Part shown: piece by piece, positions 8,135 to 15,325 of the stretch
How positions within the stretch are numbered: the stretch's first letter is position 1
Layout: each line of letters starts with the position of its first letter
NCBI GenBank assembly: GCA_001899445.1
Contig: MPOA01000006.1
Location: 124,001 to 188,000, forward strand
Source of the DNA: Candidatus Desulfopertinax cowenii
GTDB lineage: Bacteria > Bacillota > Desulfotomaculia > Desulfotomaculales > Desulforudaceae
Direction of reading: 5' to 3'
DNA: 64,000 nucleotides
Made by a program: the position numbers and the translations under genes
Notes under the pieces: generated by a model
Database searches by the model: none
Told to the model about the DNA's origin: nothing
What the model saw: only the letters and a program-made list of their open reading frames with translations

Positions 8135-9826
8135 ATGGAGTCCGCGAAGGGCTGGCTGCTGGTGATCTTCGGACTTGCGGGCGGAATGGGTCTTTTGCTT
8201 TACGGCATGCACGTTTTGAGTGAAGGCCTGCAGAAGATCGCCGGCCATAAACTGCGGAGCATCCTAAGCTCCCTGACGCAAAACCGGGTTATGGGACTCT
8301 CCGTGGGGGCTGCCGTCACCATCTTGTTTCAGAGCAGCACGGCGACTACGGTGATTCTGGTCGGCCTAGCCAGCGCCGGGGTGATGTCGCTGCGTCAAAC
8401 CCTCCCGGTAATCCTGGGTGCCGATATCGGCACGACCATCACCGCCCAGTTGATCGCCCTGAGAGTGACTGAAATCGCCCTTCCTATTGTCGGCGTGGGC
8501 GCCACCATCGTCTTTTTCACCCGGCGTGACCGCTACCGGCGGATTGGCCAGGTTTTTCTCGGTTTCGGGTTGCTCTTCCTGGGCTTAAAGATCTTGGGCG
8601 ACGCCATGGATCCCCTCCGCGACGAGCCGTTTTTTATTAACGTGCTAACTACCATGGGCGACTATCCCGTACTGGCCATGATTGCGGCGGCCATCTTCAC
8701 TTTCCTGCTACACAGCAGCGCCGCCGCGGTAGGCATCATTATGCTTTTAACCATGCAGGACCTGGTAACGTTAACCGCCGCCATCTACCTACTCTTCGGT
8801 GCTAACATTGGTACTTCGTTCACCGCCGTGCTGTCCAGCCTGGGATCGACCCGGGAGGCGCAACGTGTCGCCCTGGCCCACCTGTTGTTCAAGGTGACCG
8901 GGGTATTGCTGTTTCTACCCTTCGTGGGCCAGTTTGCGCAATTGATGATCGCCATTACCGGCTCGGTGGCCAGTCAGGTAGCGAATGTGCACACCTTCTT
9001 CAACGTGACCATCGCGCTGGCTTTCCTGCCCTTTACCAACCAGTTCGCCAACTTCTTAAACCGGATCCTGCCGGACAAGGAAACCTGCGCGCTGGACATG
9101 CGGCCCAAGTATCTGGATAATAGCATCGTCGCTTCGAGCCCGTCGCTCGCCCTGGAACTGGCGACGCGCGAGATCACCCGTACTTACGATTTGATCCGCT
9201 ACATGACCGCGAACGCCAACCGGGTCTTCGAACGTAACGACCAGGATTTGCTCGAAACTATTCTGCAAACCGAGGAGAAAGTTGATTCCCTGACCCGGGC
9301 CACCAAAAGCTACCTGGCGAACGTACTCCGCCAACCACTCTCCAAGGCCGAGTTCCAGAGGTGCATGGGGCTGGCGCACATCGTCACCGACCTGGAGCAC
9401 ATCGGAGACATCATCGAAAAAAGCATCGCCCACCTGGCGGAATGCAAGATTTACAGCGGCTGCGACTTCTCCGACGAGGGCTGGGAAGAACTGAACATCA
9501 TGCACCAGCGGGTCTGCAACCTCATGGAGAAAACCCACGAGGCCCTGGTCAACAATAACGCCCAGTTGGCGGACCTGGCCACTCGACTGCAGCCGAAGAT
9601 TTTGATCATGGAACGGAAGCTACGGCAGTTCCACATTCACCGCCTGCGGATCGGGGTCCAGAAGTCGGAGGCGACTAGTTCCATCCACTTGGACCTGATC
9701 AATGCCTACCTGCGCATCAGTGAGCACGTGCGGAACATTGCGGTGGCGATTGTCGAGGAAGTGGTGGGAGGCAAGACGCCCACCGCGCAGCAGGAAACGG
9801 CCGCCACCTTGGTGGGAAACGAATAA
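8135..9826 (+). CDS. Na/phosphate cotransporter family protein with C-terminal PhoU domain
   Basis: A 563-residue membrane protein of the NptA/Na-Pi cotransporter II family, which imports phosphate with sodium; some members work in phosphate efflux. Two inverted repeats carry the family QSS motifs: FQSSTATT at 65-72 and LLHSSAAAVG near 191-200. The hydrophobic part ends near residue 325, followed by a PhoU-like helical domain (about 345-545) that probably senses phosphate status. I chose ATG 8135, which has GGGAGGGAGG upstream, over an in-frame GTG at 8066 that has no ribosome site. It is convergent with the terpene synthase gene, six bases apart. Confidence 0.88.
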   Translation: MESAKGWLLVIFGLAGGMGLLLYGMHVLSEGLQKIAGHKLRSILSSLTQNRVMGLSVGAAVTILFQSSTATTVILVGLASAGVMSLRQTLPVILGADIGTTITAQLIALRVTEIALPIVGVGATIVFFTRRDRYRRIGQVFLGFGLLFLGLKILGDAMDPLRDEPFFINVLTTMGDYPVLAMIAAAIFTFLLHSSAAAVGIIMLLTMQDLVTLTAAIYLLFGANIGTSFTAVLSSLGSTREAQRVALAHLLFKVTGVLLFLPFVGQFAQLMIAITGSVASQVANVHTFFNVTIALAFLPFTNQFANFLNRILPDKETCALDMRPKYLDNSIVASSPSLALELATREITRTYDLIRYMTANANRVFERNDQDLLETILQTEEKVDSLTRATKSYLANVLRQPLSKAEFQRCMGLAHIVTDLEHIGDIIEKSIAHLAECKIYSGCDFSDEGWEELNIMHQRVCNLMEKTHEALVNNNAQLADLATRLQPKILIMERKLRQFHIHRLRIGVQKSEATSSIHLDLINAYLRISEHVRNIAVAIVEEVVGGKTPTAQQETAATLVGNE

Positions 9827-9832
9827 TCCCCC

Positions 9833-10900
9833 CTATATCACGCCGGAGCGCCGCAATTTTCGGCACACCCGGTACATTACTCGGGCGTCCCAACCTGCGT
9901 CGCGTAGGAGCCGGTCCGCCACCCACCGCAGTCCCTGCCGCTCGACCTTGGGATCGGACATGTAGAGCGCCAGCAGCCCCTTCACCACCGTGCGGTGGAA
10001 AAGCGGGCGCCGCAGTCTGGACGTTCGCGCCAGACCCTCCACCAGGAACAGGCGCAACCGCCCGGCGCAGGTTTCCAGGTCGGGATAGTAAAAACAGAAG
10101 TTCAGCTCCCCTTCCTCTCGGTCCTCGTCCTGGTCAATGAAATAATCCAGCAGGATGTGCAGACTGCACACCCAGGGAAAGTAAGCCTGCATCAAAGCCC
10201 GCACTTGCCGGTACTCCAAGTCGGGGCGTGTCGCCGCTGCCAGCAGGGCAAAGATGCCGAGGGTCGATCCGGAAGCCGCCGCAAATTCCCACCAGTCAAT
10301 CCCCGGATAGCGGTCACGGTGGTTGTCAAACCACGAAACCAGCAGGGGCTCCCGCGCCCAGGGCTCGATATGCTTGTACACCTGAAGGTCGCTGTACAGG
10401 CCCGCCAGAGCAATCACCTCATCCCGAACCAAAGGGTACGCAGGCAGAGTGCGCAGCACGCCGCGGCACTCGTCTACCAGCGCCCGGAGATAGCCGCCGT
10501 CGTCGCCGTATGGATACAACTGGTAGAAGTCGGGCACTTCCCGCTCGGGGTCCACGCCGCACATCATGGCCTCGTGCAGCAGGCGAAAGGCACGCCGGTC
10601 CTGGCATCCGGCCCGGTCGCAGAGGTTGTCGAGGTAGTCGCTGATGGTCTGCAAAGCGACAATCAGCCGCACCAGGTCGCGCTGAAAGCCTTCGGCGGTA
10701 ATGGCAAACACACTGCCTCCTTGGGCGTGAAAACGCTTATGGCGAATGCTGGCCGCCGCCTGCCGGGCAAGCTCTTGCTGAGGACACTCCCGGATTTTCG
10801 CCTGCCAGCGGGCGAGTTCACGGTCCACCTCGGGAAAAACCCTGGTGACCAAGCGGCCTATGATGTGCACCTGATCCGGAATATTGCGCACAACAAACAC
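9833..10900 (-). CDS. ytpB: Large-terpene synthase, YtpB / tetraprenyl-beta-curcumene synthase family (DUF2600)
   Basis: A 355-residue protein of the YtpB family. In Bacillus subtilis YtpB cyclises heptaprenyl diphosphate to tetraprenyl-beta-curcumene, the precursor of spore sesquarterpenes. The expected acidic motifs are present: DYLDNLCDR at 88-96, YGDDGGYL at 131-138, and LDYFIDQDEDREE at 251-263. The start is a GTG behind AGGAGG at 8 bases. No squalene-hopene-type cyclase or prenyltransferase gene is near, so the substrate and final product are unknown. It is a single gene, divergent from the metal ABC importer by 227 bases. Confidence 0.85.
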   Translation of the reverse strand: MFVVRNIPDQVHIIGRLVTRVFPEVDRELARWQAKIRECPQQELARQAAASIRHKRFHAQGGSVFAITAEGFQRDLVRLIVALQTISDYLDNLCDRAGCQDRRAFRLLHEAMMCGVDPEREVPDFYQLYPYGDDGGYLRALVDECRGVLRTLPAYPLVRDEVIALAGLYSDLQVYKHIEPWAREPLLVSWFDNHRDRYPGIDWWEFAAASGSTLGIFALLAAATRPDLEYRQVRALMQAYFPWVCSLHILLDYFIDQDEDREEGELNFCFYYPDLETCAGRLRLFLVEGLARTSRLRRPLFHRTVVKGLLALYMSDPKVERQGLRWVADRLLRDAGWDARVMYRVCRKLRRSGVI

Positions 10901-11033
10901 CCTAATTCCTCCTGCACGGATAAACCGACGCTAGTCTTCCAGACTCATAGCTAAAATATACCAGATTGCTTGAGGGTTAATCCACCAGCACCTTCTTTCC
11001 TGCCGGACAAACACCCAAGGTTTCAGTTTCTAA

Positions 11034-11086
11034 TATAGTAATACCGGTTACTTAGCCACGGGTAACTTTTTTATCTCACGGTTACC
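11034..11086 (+). promoter_or_regulatory. Promoter -10 and candidate metal-regulator operator
   Basis: A TATAGT -10-like hexamer (11034-11039) is followed by three related half-sites: GGTTAC (11046), GGTAAC (11061) and GGTTACC (11080). The last two form inverted arms 14 bases apart. The position between a promoter and the first gene of a manganese importer suits repression by the MntR encoded at the end of the same cluster. No good -35 was found. The operator role is inference. Confidence 0.35.
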
Positions 11087-11127
11087 ACCAAGTTTCTTTA
11101 AACCAAAAAAGGCAAAGGAGGAAATGG

Positions 11128-11889
11128 ATGAGCACCGATGCTGTTGTTGAGGTCCGTAATTTATCAGTTTCTTACCACGCCCACCGGGCACTTAATTGCG
11201 TTTCCTTTTCGGTAACCCCGGGGCAACTGGTCGGGATTATCGGCCCCAATGGAGCCGGAAAGTCAACTCTGGTGAAAGCGATCGTCGGCTTGATTAACGT
11301 TGACCAGGGTGAGATTAACATCTGGCAACAACCGGTAGCCAAGGTCCGCAAACGGATTGCTTACGTTCCCCAACGTAACGATATCGATTTGGATTTCCCA
11401 GTTCGCGTGCAAGATATTGTCATGATGGGACGCTTTCCCTATTTGGGTTTGTTTGGCCGCCCCAATAGCAAAGACCGTACAATAGTTGCTAATTGTCTTC
11501 AGCAAGTAGGAATGTATGAATTTCGAAACAGACAAATCAGGGAGTTGTCGGGTGGCCAACAGCAGCGGGTATTTTTGGCTAGAGCGTTGGCCCAGGAAGC
11601 AGATTTGTTTTTTTTGGATGAACCATTTTCGGGAATTGACTTAAACTCCGAAAGCATAATCATCAATATTTTAAAAAAGTTACGCGATCAGAATAAAACG
11701 ACGTTTATTGTATTTCACGATTTGGCTAAAGCAATAGGTTATTTTGACAGCCTGATTCTGCTCAATAAAAAGCTGGTTGCCTTTGGGAGCGGCAAAACGG
11801 TTTTAAATGCCAAACGGCTATCTGAAGCATACCAGGGGAGTATAGCTATTCTATCGAGTACAAACGAACTGATGATGGTGAACGCTTGA
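11128..11889 (+). CDS. Metal ABC transporter ATP-binding protein (Mn/Zn/Fe type)
   Basis: A 253-residue ATPase that powers uptake of a divalent metal through the permease that follows. Walker A is GPNGAGKST near residue 38, the signature is LSGGQQQRVFLARAL near 140, Walker B is DLFFLDEP, and the switch histidine is in VFHDLAKA. It resembles MntB/TroB/ZnuC. A GGAGG site precedes the ATG. Its stop overlaps the start of the permease gene (TGATG), so the two are translationally coupled. Confidence 0.9.
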   Translation: MSTDAVVEVRNLSVSYHAHRALNCVSFSVTPGQLVGIIGPNGAGKSTLVKAIVGLINVDQGEINIWQQPVAKVRKRIAYVPQRNDIDLDFPVRVQDIVMMGRFPYLGLFGRPNSKDRTIVANCLQQVGMYEFRNRQIRELSGGQQQRVFLARALAQEADLFFLDEPFSGIDLNSESIIINILKKLRDQNKTTFIVFHDLAKAIGYFDSLILLNKKLVAFGSGKTVLNAKRLSEAYQGSIAILSSTNELMMVNA

Positions 11890-12755
11890 TGGAAAACATA
11901 TCCTTCTTTTATGAATCTCTGTTTAAATATCAATATCTTCAAAATGCCATGTTCGCCGGCATATTTGTGGGCATCATCTGCGGTATGGTTGGCTGCTTCA
12001 TTATCTTAAAAGGCATGGCGCTTATGGGCGATGCTATTTCGCACGCTGTTTTACCCGGTGTTGTTGTTGCCTATATGGTTGGTTTCAGCTTCTTTATCGG
12101 TGCGGTTATTGCCGGCGTTTTCACCGCCTTGGGAATTGGATACATCGCGCAAAATAGCAAAATCAAGGATGATGCGGCTATCGGCATTATATTTACGGCT
12201 GCCTTCGCCCTGGGTATTGTGTTAATCACCTTAAGGCGGGGAACGGGTGTCGATCTTTGGCACATACTATTCGGAAATGTCCTGGCCGTTTCTCGCTACG
12301 ATTTATGGACGACATTCGGCATCGGTATTATTGTTCTGGCCTGTATTTTCTTATTTTATAAACAATTACTGTTAAGCACATTTGACGCAACCATGGCCCA
12401 AGCAATCGGCATACCGACCAAATTGATTCATTACCTATTAATGTTGCTTCTTTCTCTGGTTACCGTGTCCGCCTTAAAAACTGTAGGTATAATTCTTGTG
12501 GTGGCAATGCTGGTCACCCCCGGGGCGATAGCTTACCTACTTACCGACCGTTTCCCCGTAATGCTTGGGTTGTCCGCGCTGTTTGGAGTGTTTTCCTCGA
12601 TTGTCGGAGTATATTTCTCCTACGTTTATGACGTTGCAACCGGTGCCTCTATCGTCTTGGTCGCTTCCGTATTGTTCGCCACCGCCTTTTTGCTGTCACC
12701 CAAACAAGGTGTTTTTATCCGCTGGTTCCGGGCCTATCTGTCAAAAAAAATATGA
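11889..12755 (+). CDS. Metal ABC transporter permease (Mn/Zn/Fe type)
   Basis: A 288-residue integral membrane protein of the ABC-3 family with about eight or nine predicted helices. The conserved family segment LMGDAISHAVLPGVVVAY lies near residues 40-57, and LVTPGAIAYLLTDR is near 204-217. The ATG at 11889 overlaps the stop of the ATPase gene; a TTG one codon earlier is less likely. It forms the channel for the importer, together with the ATPase and the lipoprotein that follows. Confidence 0.9.
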   Translation: MENISFFYESLFKYQYLQNAMFAGIFVGIICGMVGCFIILKGMALMGDAISHAVLPGVVVAYMVGFSFFIGAVIAGVFTALGIGYIAQNSKIKDDAAIGIIFTAAFALGIVLITLRRGTGVDLWHILFGNVLAVSRYDLWTTFGIGIIVLACIFLFYKQLLLSTFDATMAQAIGIPTKLIHYLLMLLLSLVTVSALKTVGIILVVAMLVTPGAIAYLLTDRFPVMLGLSALFGVFSSIVGVYFSYVYDVATGASIVLVASVLFATAFLLSPKQGVFIRWFRAYLSKKI

Positions 12756-12819
12756 GTAAAAGAGGGCAGGTAGTACAACCCACAAAACTCCAATGAGTAA
12801 GAAGAGGAGGGGAAACCTA

Positions 12820-13743
12820 GTGAAAACCCAAAAAACTTTTTTGTTTATTATAAGTGCCGTTTTGGTTTTAAGCCTGGTTCTTGTGGGCTGCAGTTCGGAA
12901 CGGGCGGCGCAACAAGACAAGGAAGATAAATCCGGAGGATTACAGGTGGTCACCAGTATTTCTATTCTGGCTGACATCGCCCGCAATGTGGTTGGTGAAC
13001 GGGGACAAGTAACGTATATTGTGCCCATTGGAGAAGAACCGGAATGTTACGAACCAGTGCCTAGTAATTTTCAAAAGGTCAGTAATGCCGACATATTCTT
13101 TGCCAACGGTTTGGGGATGGAAGAATGGTTGAGGAAAATAGTTTCCAATGTGAGCGACACGGAGGTGGTTTACTTAACTACGGGGGCGCCTACCATTCCC
13201 TTGATAGGCCGGGATGGCGCGGACCCGCATCTCTGGCTCAACGTCCAACATGTAAGCGACTACTATGTAAACAATATTCTGGCAGCCTTGATCCGGCTGG
13301 ATCCCGAAGGAGAAAAGGAGTACCGCCGTAACGCGGAATTATACATTGCCCAGTTGCAGGAGCTGGACGCCTGGATTGTCGACCAAGTGGAACAGATCGA
13401 CCCGGATAGGCGCATGATTGTCATAAGTGAAAATGCCTTGAAGTATTTCGGGGAAGCTTATGGTTTTGACACCGCGGGAATTTGGGAACTGAATTCCCAT
13501 GCAGAAGGAACCCCCCAGCAGATCTCCCGGGTCATTGATCTGGTGCAAAGTCGGCAGGTCCCCGCCCTATTCGTTGAAGCTACGGTGGATAGGCGCTATA
13601 TGGAAGCTGTGGCCAAAGATACAGGCGTGCCCATCGCCGGCGAAATACATACAGACGCCCTTGGGCTGGAAGGAAGCGGAGCCGAAACCTACATCGGAAT
13701 GATGAAGCACAATGTGAATTCGCTGTTAATGGGATTGAGATAG
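12820..13743 (+). CDS. Metal-binding lipoprotein of ABC importer (TroA/PsaA family)
   Basis: A 307-residue extracellular binding protein. I chose the GTG at 12820 because GGAGGGG lies just upstream; an ATG 27 bases earlier has no site. The lipobox LVGC ends at C24. Comparison with PsaA/TroA suggests the metal ligands: H137 (DPHLW), E204 (SENALKYF) and D279 (HTDAL). The first ligand, normally His in DPHEYEP, is replaced: the segment reads EEPECYEP, with E75 at the His position. Glu at position 204 is typical of manganese proteins such as PsaA, while zinc proteins have His. With MntR next door, manganese (or iron) is the likely cargo. Confidence 0.88.
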   Translation: MKTQKTFLFIISAVLVLSLVLVGCSSERAAQQDKEDKSGGLQVVTSISILADIARNVVGERGQVTYIVPIGEEPECYEPVPSNFQKVSNADIFFANGLGMEEWLRKIVSNVSDTEVVYLTTGAPTIPLIGRDGADPHLWLNVQHVSDYYVNNILAALIRLDPEGEKEYRRNAELYIAQLQELDAWIVDQVEQIDPDRRMIVISENALKYFGEAYGFDTAGIWELNSHAEGTPQQISRVIDLVQSRQVPALFVEATVDRRYMEAVAKDTGVPIAGEIHTDALGLEGSGAETYIGMMKHNVNSLLMGLR

Positions 13744-13772
13744 GGGGTTTTCGCGTCCGGGGGTTAACAAGT

Positions 13773-14258
13773 ATGAGCAATAATGAAAACGCATTCTACA
13801 CCGTCCGCGGTTACGCACTTAGGCACCAAAAAGGCGCTTTTCTTACTCCCAGCATGGAAGACTATCTGGAAATGATTTATCGCCTGGCAAAAGATAAAGG
13901 TTATACCAGGGTGAGTGACCTGGCCGGCGCGTTACACGTGCAGTCCCCTTCAGCAAGCAGAATGGTACAAAAGCTGGCGGAATTGGGCTTTGTGAGATAT
14001 GAACGGTACGGCGTGATCGAACTCACCGGACAGGGACACGCAGCGGGCGCTTACCTGCTTAGGCGGCATAGAATTATTGAGCAATTCCTCAAGCTTATCG
14101 GTGTAAGCGAGGGCATTCTGGAAGAAACCGAAAAAATCGAACATAACATAAGTGAAGAAACCCTGGAACGGATAAATATCTTGGTAGAGTTCCTGCTTGA
14201 AAACCAAGCACGGCTACCTGATTTTGAGATTGCCAAAAAAGGCTGGGAGAAAGGTTAG
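13773..14258 (+). CDS. mntR: Manganese-responsive regulator MntR (DtxR family)
   Basis: A 161-residue DNA-binding repressor. Relative to Bacillus MntR it has about 23 extra N-terminal residues before TPSMEDYLEMIY. All ligands of the Bacillus binuclear manganese site have equivalents: D and E in MEDYLEMIY, H in RRHRIIEQFL, and E, E, H in EKIEHNI. The helix-turn-helix is RVSDLAGALHVQSPSASRMVQKL. It lies 29 bases behind the binding-protein gene and is almost certainly in the same operon, so it would control its own importer. The stop codon lies inside the stem of the terminator at 14235-14272. Confidence 0.92.
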   Translation: MSNNENAFYTVRGYALRHQKGAFLTPSMEDYLEMIYRLAKDKGYTRVSDLAGALHVQSPSASRMVQKLAELGFVRYERYGVIELTGQGHAAGAYLLRRHRIIEQFLKLIGVSEGILEETEKIEHNISEETLERINILVEFLLENQARLPDFEIAKKGWEKG

Positions 14259-14272
14259 TCTTTTCCCAGCCC
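14235..14272 (-). terminator. Intrinsic terminator of the SpoIID-like gene
   Basis: Read on the minus strand, GGCTGGGAAAAG pairs with CTTTCTCCCAGCC and is followed by TTTTTT. It lies 13 bases past the stop of the minus-strand gene and overlaps the end of mntR, so it may stop transcripts from both sides. Confidence 0.8.
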
Positions 14273-14284
14273 AAAGCGTTCCTT

Positions 14285-15253
14285 TTAATCCCAGAGCTTC
14301 ACTATCCGGATATTGTTAAAATAGTACCGCACTATGTCCTCTGCCGATGTGCCCTGGTTGGCCATCTCAAAAGCGCCCCACTGGCTCATACCGACTCCGT
14401 GTCCGAATCCCGAACCCCGGAAGGTGACCTGGTCTTCGGTCACCTCGATGGACTCGATTTTGGTGGATTTCAGTTCGGCACTACCCAGGGCGATTCGGAA
14501 ATCGGCCCCGGCCACCTCTGCGTCACCGACCCTTATCCGCATGGCGCGGCCCGACGGCCCGCGCTTGGTCACTTCGATCCGGTCGGGGTTGCCACCCGGG
14601 TCCCCGCCCAGCTGCCTGACGGCTTCGACCACCTGGCTCTTGGAGAACGTCGCCGTCCAATTGGCGTCATCCGGCGGAGCCTGGTCGGAATCTGGCGACT
14701 CAATGGACTGGATGTACGGTGGTTCCCGGTCTTTCCAGTTCAATCCCTCCCGGGCAGTGGCCGTCTCGCCGCCCGCGTGGGCGTGAAACCAAGCGTTGAT
14801 GAGTTTGTTCCGGTACACGGCCACCTTGCCCCGCGTGCGTTCCACGGCCTCCCAGATTCGGTCGTTCACCGCCGCAGCGTTCCAGGCCTGAGCCTCCTCA
14901 ATGTCGGTCGAGATGTGCGCGCCTTCGTAGCGCGATTCCTTTTCGGCGATAAACTTCAGGGCGAAGGTGCGGGCCAGGATCGCTTGGGCCGCCAAGGCCT
15001 CCTCCGGCCAGTCGTTGAGCATCTCGCCGGCTAGCACTCCGGCGACATACTCTTCAAACCTCATCTCGCGGATCTTCTCGGCCTCCACGTCGTACACCTT
15101 CAGCACCGGCTCCTGACCCTCCCCCCGGCTGATTTCCGGCGGGATCTCGGGCGTTCTCTGCTGAGTCGCGGTAAAAATGATGCCGGCGGCCACCAGCGCC
15201 AGAACCACCAGGCCAACCGGCCAGTACTTTTTATACTTATCTAGCATCGGCAT
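14285..15253 (-). CDS. SpoIID/LytB-domain protein
   Basis: A 322-residue membrane-anchored protein. One helix lies at about 12-30 and the rest faces outward. The SpoIID domain covers about 70-315, including EYVAGVLAGEMLNDWPEEAL with the catalytic-type Glu, AQAILARTFAL, FHAHAGGETATA, and the late GSGFGHGVGMSQWGA motif. SpoIID is a lytic transglycosylase needed for engulfment during sporulation; the family also has relatives acting on vegetative wall. I chose ATG 15253, nine bases after AAGGGGG, over an ATG upstream. It follows nrdJ by 72 bases on the same strand and ends at a strong terminator. Confidence 0.85.
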   Translation of the reverse strand: MPMLDKYKKYWPVGLVVLALVAAGIIFTATQQRTPEIPPEISRGEGQEPVLKVYDVEAEKIREMRFEEYVAGVLAGEMLNDWPEEALAAQAILARTFALKFIAEKESRYEGAHISTDIEEAQAWNAAAVNDRIWEAVERTRGKVAVYRNKLINAWFHAHAGGETATAREGLNWKDREPPYIQSIESPDSDQAPPDDANWTATFSKSQVVEAVRQLGGDPGGNPDRIEVTKRGPSGRAMRIRVGDAEVAGADFRIALGSAELKSTKIESIEVTEDQVTFRGSGFGHGVGMSQWGAFEMANQGTSAEDIVRYYFNNIRIVKLWD

Positions 15254-15325
15254 GGTCGCCAACCCCCTTTCACCCATATATTCTGGAGCAAAAGGGGTGC
15301 CGCTACTTAGGAAAATAATGTCAGG

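Noticed and set aside
9995-10954. Long plus-strand frame opposite the terpene synthase
   Set aside because: It is the shadow of a GC-rich gene; residues are low-complexity, and the family motifs are on the minus strand.
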